NCBI GenBank assembly: GCA_902803255.1
Contig: CADCPG010000204.1
Location: 1 to 5,867 of the forward strand
Source: an uncultured Ruminococcus sp.
GTDB taxonomy: Bacteria > Bacillota > Clostridia > Oscillospirales > CAG-272
Length of the DNA: 5,867 nt
Direction: 5' to 3'
Every line of letters begins with the position of its first letter. Positions within the stretch are counted from its first letter, which is position 1. Below, in pieces: positions 1 to 3,949 of this stretch. The notes below the pieces were generated by a model. The model was not told the DNA's origin. It saw only the letters and a program-made list of their open reading frames with translations, and did no database searches. Position numbers and translations under genes: made by a program.

Positions 1-209
1 AGGTTGATCTTCGAACCGACGAATAGCACCGATATGTCCTTCCCGTTCCTGCGGTCGAGCACTTCTCCGGCCGCCAGGGCCAGCGAGCGCGCGTCGGCGA
101 CGCCGTCTTCACCGAAGGCGACGGCCGGTCTGTATTCCTCTTTCCCCTTCTCCGCGGCTTCGTTCTCCGCGGCCGGGAAAGCTTCGCTTACTGTTCCGTT
201 TTCTTCCAT
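1..209 (-). CDS. rsfS: Ribosomal silencing factor RsfS, N-terminal part (cut by window edge)
   Basis: RsfS (RsfS/YbeB/Iojap family) binds ribosomal protein uL14 on the free 50S subunit and blocks subunit joining, damping translation when nutrients are short. Only the first 69 codons are inside the window; the rest lies to the left. Residues about 40-70 (starting ARSLALAAGEVLDRRNGKDI, then a SVLFVG strand) align in register with the conserved start of the family, where a helix with a K/R-x-x-DI motif is followed by a hydrophobic strand. The usual Asp of that strand (LD in most members) reads Phe here. Residues 1-38 form an Ala/Glu-rich, acidic leader that most family members lack. The ATG at 209 is supported by an AAGGA seven bases upstream, and no later ATG is available. 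It starts 18 bp after the LCP stop, the usual position for rsfS at the end of this cluster. Identification is fairly firm from position and partial motif, but the diagnostic ADYF-type segment is outside the window. Confidence 0.78.
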   Translation of the reverse strand, partial: MEENGTVSEAFPAAENEAAEKGKEEYRPAVAFGEDGVADARSLALAAGEVLDRRNGKDISVLFVGSKIN

Positions 210-216
210 ATGACTG

Positions 217-221
217 TCCTT
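217..221 (-). promoter_or_regulatory. Ribosome binding site of rsfS
   Basis: The minus strand reads AAGGA here, seven bases before the ATG at 209. It lies in the 18-bp gap after the LCP stop codon. It fixes the rsfS start and so supports the unusual N-terminal extension of that protein being translated. Confidence 0.65.
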
Positions 222-227
222 TTCTTT

Positions 228-1286
228 CTATCCCGATACCGGATCGGGCGTGATTATGGCGTATGTGTAGATCCTCTCGAAACCGTCGTCCCCGTCCTTT
301 ACCAGCGCCCGTTCCCTGTCGAAAACGGCGTCGGGGATGTCGGTCCCGTAGACGTTGAGATATTTGTTTACCGCGGCAAGCATACCGCTTCTGCCGAGGA
401 CATAATACGACGTCCCCGCGTTCAGCGGCTTACCGGGCGCGGTCAGCAGGGTGAGACCGCTCCTCCCGCTCTTTCTCAGCACGAGACCGGCAAAGTAGAT
501 CGCGTCCTTCATCGTGATGTCGGTCTCGGTCAGCGGCAGGACCTCCTCGAGCAGCGCCTGCGCGGAGCCCGCGTTCAGCTTCTTCCGCACCGACTCGAGC
601 ATCGAGAGCATGAAGTCCTTCTGGGCGTCGAGCCTGCCGAGGTCGCCGTCGGCATACCCCGAGCGAAACCTCACGAACTGCTCGGCCTCGCTTCCGTTCA
701 GCAGTCTCCTCCCCGGCTCCAGGTGGATGTAAAGGTCCTGTTCGGGGTCCTCGTAGTCCATCCCGGGCGGTACGTCCACCGTCACGCCTCCGACGGCATC
801 GACGGCTTTTACAAAAGCCTCTGTGCTTACGGTCACGGTGTAGTCGATCTTGACGCACAGCGTACGCTCGATGAGCGAGCGCATGCCTTCTGTCCCGAGC
901 GACGGCAGAGTGCTGTTGAGCTTTATTCCCTTTATCCCGCCGTTTCCGTCCGGCGTCTCGATGTAGGTGTCTCTCGGAAGCTGTACGGCCGCGATCGTGC
1001 CGTCTTCCGCGACGTTCACGACGATCACGGTGTCGGCAAGGCCGGCTATCCTGTCCTTCCCCAGAACGAGAAAGTTGTACGAGCGGACGCCGGTGCCGCT
1101 CCGGTCGAACTCCGGCGCGGCGGCGTCGCCGTCCGGTCCGGGCGTGAACGGCACCTCTCCGTCGACTGCCGGCCGGTAGCTGCACTGACGCACCGCCAGC
1201 AGCACCGCCGTCAGAACGAGCAGCGAAAGGAAGGTGGCGATGGCGGCGGTATACAGCCGGTCGACGGTTGCGCCGGCGCGTCTCAT
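228..1286 (-). CDS. LCP (LytR-CpsA-Psr) family membrane protein
   Basis: LCP proteins are extracytoplasmic phosphotransferases. They move lipid-linked glycopolymers such as teichoic acids or capsule onto peptidoglycan; the substrate of this one cannot be told from sequence. The 352-residue protein has a short positively charged N-terminus, one membrane segment at about 11-32, and a Pro/Gly/Asp-rich linker to about 68. The LCP domain follows: the NFLVLGKDR strand (71-79), LADT (83-86), the signature PRDT (104-107) that carries the conserved Arg and Asp, VDAVGGV (162-168), LNG (196-198) and RFRSGYADGDLGRLDAQK (206-223), with the paired arginines that contact the pyrophosphate. The family often has GR..RQ at that last site; the GRLDAQK form here is a known-looking clostridial variant. 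The C-terminal part, to 352, is weakly conserved and has no second domain. The ATG overlaps the yqeK stop as ATGA, with a GGAGAGGG just upstream, so translation is probably coupled. LCP genes commonly sit between yqeK and rsfS in Clostridia. Confidence 0.93.
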   Translation of the reverse strand: MRRAGATVDRLYTAAIATFLSLLVLTAVLLAVRQCSYRPAVDGEVPFTPGPDGDAAAPEFDRSGTGVRSYNFLVLGKDRIAGLADTVIVVNVAEDGTIAAVQLPRDTYIETPDGNGGIKGIKLNSTLPSLGTEGMRSLIERTLCVKIDYTVTVSTEAFVKAVDAVGGVTVDVPPGMDYEDPEQDLYIHLEPGRRLLNGSEAEQFVRFRSGYADGDLGRLDAQKDFMLSMLESVRKKLNAGSAQALLEEVLPLTETDITMKDAIYFAGLVLRKSGRSGLTLLTAPGKPLNAGTSYYVLGRSGMLAAVNKYLNVYGTDIPDAVFDRERALVKDGDDGFERIYTYAIITPDPVSG

Positions 1287-2002
1287 TCCGCCCTCTCCGG
1301 TCCCTCCGGGCCTTTTCCGGCACCGGTTTCAGCCTTCCGGAGGATCAGGCTGTTCCTCGCCCTGTTCGTCTCGGGATGGACGGGCAGACCGTCCTCAAGC
1401 AGACCGCGCAGCGTGATGTCGAACGATTCGACGAGCACGCGGCGCAGATGCTCCTCCCTCTCCGGCATATCCATCGACGCGGGGTCGGGATCCCAGAACA
1501 TCGAGCGCAGTCTCACGCATTCGGGATATTTCCGGCTCATGTCGATGTAGTCGGCAAGATAGATGATCTTCTCGTATATGCTCATCCCGGCACGCCCGGT
1601 GGTGTGCCATCTCACCGAAGAGATGACGTCGCGGCAGGCGAGGTCGGGATATTCGTCGGGGATAAGCGCGGCGGCAGAGATCGCATGCAGCGTTTTAGGC
1701 GCGGCGAGCTCGATGTCCGTCGGGACGATCCCGCGCGGCAGGAGCACATTCAGATGTTCCTCCACGGTATACTCTTTTGTGATGTCATGCAGCAGCGCGG
1801 CCGCCCGCAGCTTCCTCTCGGCAGGCGGCATCGCGCCGTCGGCCGGACTGACCGGCAGGTAGAGCCGCCCGATCCGCACCGCCGCCTCCTCGACGGCCAG
1901 CACGTGGCGCAGCCTTTTTTCCGACATCATCGAGGGCAGAGCCGCCCTCAGCGCGTCAAGCCTTTCCGGCGTTATGCCGGAGGCGGTCCGGTCTCTTTTC
2001 AC
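1283..2002 (-). CDS. yqeK: YqeK-type HD-domain hydrolase (probable symmetrical Ap4A hydrolase)
   Basis: YqeK proteins are metal-dependent HD-domain enzymes that split diadenosine tetraphosphate into two ADP, clearing an alarmone-like dinucleotide from the cytoplasm. The expected ligands are all present: H33 (RLRHVL), H72-D73 (LLHDITK), H106 (KTLHA), H133 (RWHTTGRAGMS) and D151 (IIYLADYI). The HTTGR-x-x-MS and ADYI motifs separate YqeK from other HD proteins. At 239 residues it is longer than the roughly 190 usual for the family. The extra length is about 24 residues before the domain, a short insertion at about 50-62 between H33 and H72, and a charged Gly/Glu/Pro tail from about 224. The only start directly after the upstream in-frame stop is GTG at 2002, four bases after the yhbY stop. 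It lacks a well-spaced ribosome binding site, so initiation by reinitiation, or at the Met pair 25-26, is possible. nadD, which usually precedes yqeK, is absent. Confidence 0.93.
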   Translation of the reverse strand: MKRDRTASGITPERLDALRAALPSMMSEKRLRHVLAVEEAAVRIGRLYLPVSPADGAMPPAERKLRAAALLHDITKEYTVEEHLNVLLPRGIVPTDIELAAPKTLHAISAAALIPDEYPDLACRDVISSVRWHTTGRAGMSIYEKIIYLADYIDMSRKYPECVRLRSMFWDPDPASMDMPEREEHLRRVLVESFDITLRGLLEDGLPVHPETNRARNSLILRKAETGAGKGPEGPERAE

Positions 2003-2006
2003 GGTC

Positions 2007-2300
2007 TTACAGAGTTATCCTCTTGTTCGTCTCCGATTCGCGGTACAGGACGATCTTCCGTCCTATGCGGCATACCGTGACGGCTCCGGTCCCGGCTTCG
2101 AGCGCGGCCGCCGCCTCCTCGGTATCGAGTCCCGAGTTCTCGAGCAGGCTCAGTTTCACGAGCTCCCTCGCCTCAAGGGCGTCCGACAGAGTCCTTATCA
2201 GATTCTCCGTCACGCCGTCCTTGCCTATCTGCATTATCGCGGGTTCCTTCGCGGCAAGTCCGCGCAGATACGCCCGCTGCTTTGAATTAAGTTTCAGCAT
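2007..2300 (-). CDS. yhbY: YhbY-family CRM-domain RNA-binding protein
   Basis: This is a stand-alone CRM domain of 97 residues, the normal size for YhbY (YqeI in Bacillus). Family members bind pre-50S particles and are thought to help large-subunit maturation. Visible marks are the N-terminal helix LNSKQRAYLRGLA (4-16), the GxxG loop GKDG (26-29) with the following TENLIRTLSDALEARELVKL helix and strand (31-50), an acidic helix at about 58-68, and the closing RIGRKIVLYR strand (78-87). The ATG overlaps the end of rdgB by seven bases (ATGCTGA), so ribosomes finishing rdgB can restart here. A GGAG lies 12 bases upstream, rather far. The stop is followed only four bases later by the yqeK start. 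The pairing with yqeK, LCP and rsfS is the common Firmicutes arrangement, but nadD is missing between yhbY and yqeK. Confidence 0.95.
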   Translation of the reverse strand: MLKLNSKQRAYLRGLAAKEPAIMQIGKDGVTENLIRTLSDALEARELVKLSLLENSGLDTEEAAAALEAGTGAVTVCRIGRKIVLYRESETNKRITL

Positions 2301-2947
2301 AGTCCGCTTTTTCTCCAGAGTTCTTCTTTCTTTTCGGCCACTCTTTTATCCAGCTCGGCCGCGAGCAGTTTCACCGCCTCGCCCCTGTGGCTTACTGCGT
2401 TCTTGTCGTCGGGATCGGTCTCACCGAAACTCTTCCCGTAGGGGTCGAACCAGAAGAGCGGGTCGTAGCCGAATCCGCCTGTCCCGCGCGGCGCGCAGAG
2501 GATCTCGCCCTCGCAGCGGCCTTCGACGGTCACAGGATCGCCTTCGAGCGGCGTCCCGGCGGGAAACACCGCGGCGATCGCGCAGACGTAGGCGGCCGAG
2601 CGGTCCTTCACCCCGCGCAGCTCGCGGAGCAGCTTCTCGTTGTTCGCGGCGTCGTCGTGGCCTTCTCCGGCGTATCTGGCCGAATAGATGCCGGGCGCTC
2701 CGTCAAGGGCGTATACGCAGAGGCCGGAGTCGTCGGCAATAGTCGTAAGACCCGAAAAACCGGCACCGGCCTTTGCCTTGATCATCGCGTTCTCGGCGAA
2801 TGACGACCCGTCCTCCGCGATATCTCCGTGAAAACCGACGTCGTCGAGAGAGAGCAGCTCGAGCTTTATGCCGTCGGTGTATACCGACAGCAGTTCTCCC
2901 AGTTCGCGTATCTTGTCCCGGTTGCGGGACGCTATGAGTACTTTCAT
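2294..2947 (-). CDS. rdgB: RdgB/HAM1-type dITP/XTP pyrophosphatase
   Basis: The enzyme hydrolyses non-canonical purine triphosphates (ITP, dITP, XTP) to the monophosphate and pyrophosphate, keeping deaminated bases out of DNA and RNA. From the ATG at 2947 the protein has 217 residues, slightly longer than the usual 190-205. Motifs in order: IASRNRDKIREL (5-16; family form ATxNxxKxxE), FAENAMIKAKA (50-60), ADDSGL (71-76) with the catalytic Asp, GAPGIYSARYAG (83-94), GFGYDPLF (148-155), E166 and K172, and SHRGEA (176-181), the base-recognition loop. A charged tail follows from about 190. An in-frame ATG at 3037 would add 30 Arg/Cys/Pro-rich residues before MKVLIAS. I reject it because the added part resembles no RdgB N-terminus and has no ribosome binding site. 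The chosen ATG itself has only a weak GGAAG pressed against it. The gene sits 93 bp after ftsY and overlaps yhbY by seven bases. Confidence 0.95.
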   Translation of the reverse strand: MKVLIASRNRDKIRELGELLSVYTDGIKLELLSLDDVGFHGDIAEDGSSFAENAMIKAKAGAGFSGLTTIADDSGLCVYALDGAPGIYSARYAGEGHDDAANNEKLLRELRGVKDRSAAYVCAIAAVFPAGTPLEGDPVTVEGRCEGEILCAPRGTGGFGYDPLFWFDPYGKSFGETDPDDKNAVSHRGEAVKLLAAELDKRVAEKKEELWRKSGLC

Positions 2948-2970
2948 CTTCCGTGCGTTATGCGGGCACC

Positions 2971-2984
2971 GCGCGCATCCGCGC
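2971..2984 (-). promoter_or_regulatory. Second short hairpin before rdgB
   Basis: On the minus strand, GCGCG pairs with CGCGC around a GAUG loop, the same loop as in the larger hairpin 20 bases upstream. It ends 23 bases before the rdgB ATG. Such short GC pairings arise easily in GC-rich DNA, so the functional call is weak. Confidence 0.25.
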
Positions 2985-3004
2985 CTTCCCGCGCCTTTCC
3001 GTCC

Positions 3005-3030
3005 CGGAGCGGGGCATCCCCCTCGCTCCG
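3005..3030 (-). promoter_or_regulatory. RNA hairpin after ftsY, not a canonical terminator
   Basis: Read on the minus strand, a six-base outer stem (CGGAGC with GCUCCG) and a four-base inner stem (GGGG with CCCC) are separated by a two-base GA bulge on the 5' side and closed by a GAUG loop. It begins ten bases after the ftsY stop. No run of U follows; the next bases are G/A-rich. It is therefore not a standard Rho-independent terminator. It could shield the 3' end of an smc-ftsY message or act as an attenuator. The pairing is seen directly; any role is inferred. Confidence 0.45.
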
Positions 3031-3040
3031 CGGGCATTGT

Positions 3041-3949
3041 TCACTGTTCGAAGAGGGCCTCGACGAACTCCCCGGCGTCGAAGGGCTGCATGTCGTCGAT
3101 CTTTTCGCCGACCCCGACGAACTTGACCGGCACGCCGACCTCGCCCTTTATCGAGAGGATGATGCCGCCCTTGGCGGTGCCGTCGAGCTTGTTGAGCACG
3201 ATGCCGGTAAGGTCTGACACCTGTCCGAACTCCTTCGCCTGGATCACGGCGTTCTGGCCGGTCGTGGCGTCGAGCACCAGCAGGTTCTCGCGTGAGCATC
3301 CGGGCAGTTCCCTGTCGATGACCCGGTTTATCTTGGAGAGTTCGTTCATCAGGTTCTTCTTGTTGTGCAGCCGCCCGGCGGTGTCTACGATAAGCACGTC
3401 GTATCCGCGGTTCCGCACGTAGTTCGCGGCGTCGTATACGACGGCCGCCGGGTCGGAGCCCTCCGACTGCTTTATCAGATCGGCTCCGGCGCGCTCGCAC
3501 CATACCGCCAGCTGATCTATCGCCGCGGCCCTGAAGGTGTCGGCGGCGGCTACCGCCACCTTTTTCCCTCCGGCGCGCAGCAGATTCGCTATCTTTCCGA
3601 CCGACGTCGTCTTTCCGGCGCCGTTGACTCCCGTCACGAGTATCACCGACGGCACCGTGTCGAGTTTCAGCGGCTCGCCCTCTCCAATGAGCGACGTCAC
3701 GATCTCGCGCAGCGCCGCCTCGACGTCCTCGCGCGACTTCAGCCTGTCGTCCTTTATCTTCTCGCGGAGTCTGCCTATGATCTCTTCGGAGGTCTCGACG
3801 CCGACGTCGGCGCAGATGAGTGTCTCCTCGAGCTCGTCGAGAAAGTCCTCGTCGACCCGCACGAAATTGCGAAGTATGCCGTGTATCTGCCCCATGAGGG
3901 CGTTTTTGGTCTTTCCGAGTCCGTTCTTCAGTTTTTCAAGAAAGCCCAT
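3041..3949 (-). CDS. ftsY: Signal recognition particle receptor FtsY
   Basis: FtsY is the membrane-associated SRP GTPase. It docks Ffh-ribosome-nascent chain complexes at the SecYEG translocon and, with Ffh, forms a reciprocally activated GTPase pair. The 302-residue protein has the compact NG form without a long acidic A domain, usual in Firmicutes. The helical N domain covers about 1-95, including an amphipathic N-terminus that could touch the membrane. The G domain shows the P-loop GVNGAGKTT (107-115), DTFRAAAIDQL (137-147, the insertion-box side), DTAGRL (189-194), TTGQNA (229-234), NKLDGTAKGG (253-262; family usually TKLDGTAKGG) and the C-terminal GVGEKIDDMQPFD (279-291). All catalytic elements are present. 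The ATG lies within the smc end (14-bp overlap), with AAGGGAG nine bases upstream, so its translation is probably coupled to smc. Confidence 0.97.
   Translation of the reverse strand: MGFLEKLKNGLGKTKNALMGQIHGILRNFVRVDEDFLDELEETLICADVGVETSEEIIGRLREKIKDDRLKSREDVEAALREIVTSLIGEGEPLKLDTVPSVILVTGVNGAGKTTSVGKIANLLRAGGKKVAVAAADTFRAAAIDQLAVWCERAGADLIKQSEGSDPAAVVYDAANYVRNRGYDVLIVDTAGRLHNKKNLMNELSKINRVIDRELPGCSRENLLVLDATTGQNAVIQAKEFGQVSDLTGIVLNKLDGTAKGGIILSIKGEVGVPVKFVGVGEKIDDMQPFDAGEFVEALFEQ

Larger units (their letters stand above)
2948..3040 (-). other. Intergenic gap between ftsY and rdgB
   Basis: This is the only non-coding stretch over 20 bp in the window. It is very GC-rich, carries two hairpins described separately, and holds a short direct repeat (plus-strand CCGCGCCTT at 2979-2987 and again at 2989-2997). 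I see no convincing -35/-10 pair; the AT-containing CATAAC about ten bases before the rdgB ATG is too close to leave room for a normal leader. It may be where the transcript is processed or partly stopped between the smc-ftsY pair and the downstream genes, but that is an inference. Confidence 0.5.

Noticed and set aside
430..1323. Arg-rich minus-strand frame overlapping the LCP gene
   Set aside because: Out-of-frame shadow of a GC-rich gene, with extreme Arg content and no domain.
210..1550. Open frame of 446 codons on the plus strand
   Set aside because: It is antisense to the LCP gene and the end of yqeK, with Arg/His/Val-rich composition and no motif. Both opposite-strand genes have clear family motifs.
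2023..2742. Ser/Arg-rich plus-strand frame across yhbY and rdgB
   Set aside because: Antisense shadow, low complexity in its second half, and no initiation site or family resemblance.
2938..2965. Promoter for rdgB using the CATAAC box
   Set aside because: The box is only about ten bases before the ATG, no matching -35 box is visible, and one weak match in GC-rich DNA is not enough.
3005..3030. Rho-independent terminator after ftsY
   Set aside because: The stem is strong but no U-rich tract follows on the transcribed strand, and the loop is followed by G/A-rich sequence. Kept only as a hairpin of unknown role.
2948..3037. Thirty-residue N-terminal extension of RdgB from the ATG at 3037
   Set aside because: The added residues are Arg/Cys/Pro-rich, unlike any RdgB N-terminus, and there is no ribosome binding site before that ATG. 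The family start is MKVLIAS at 2947.
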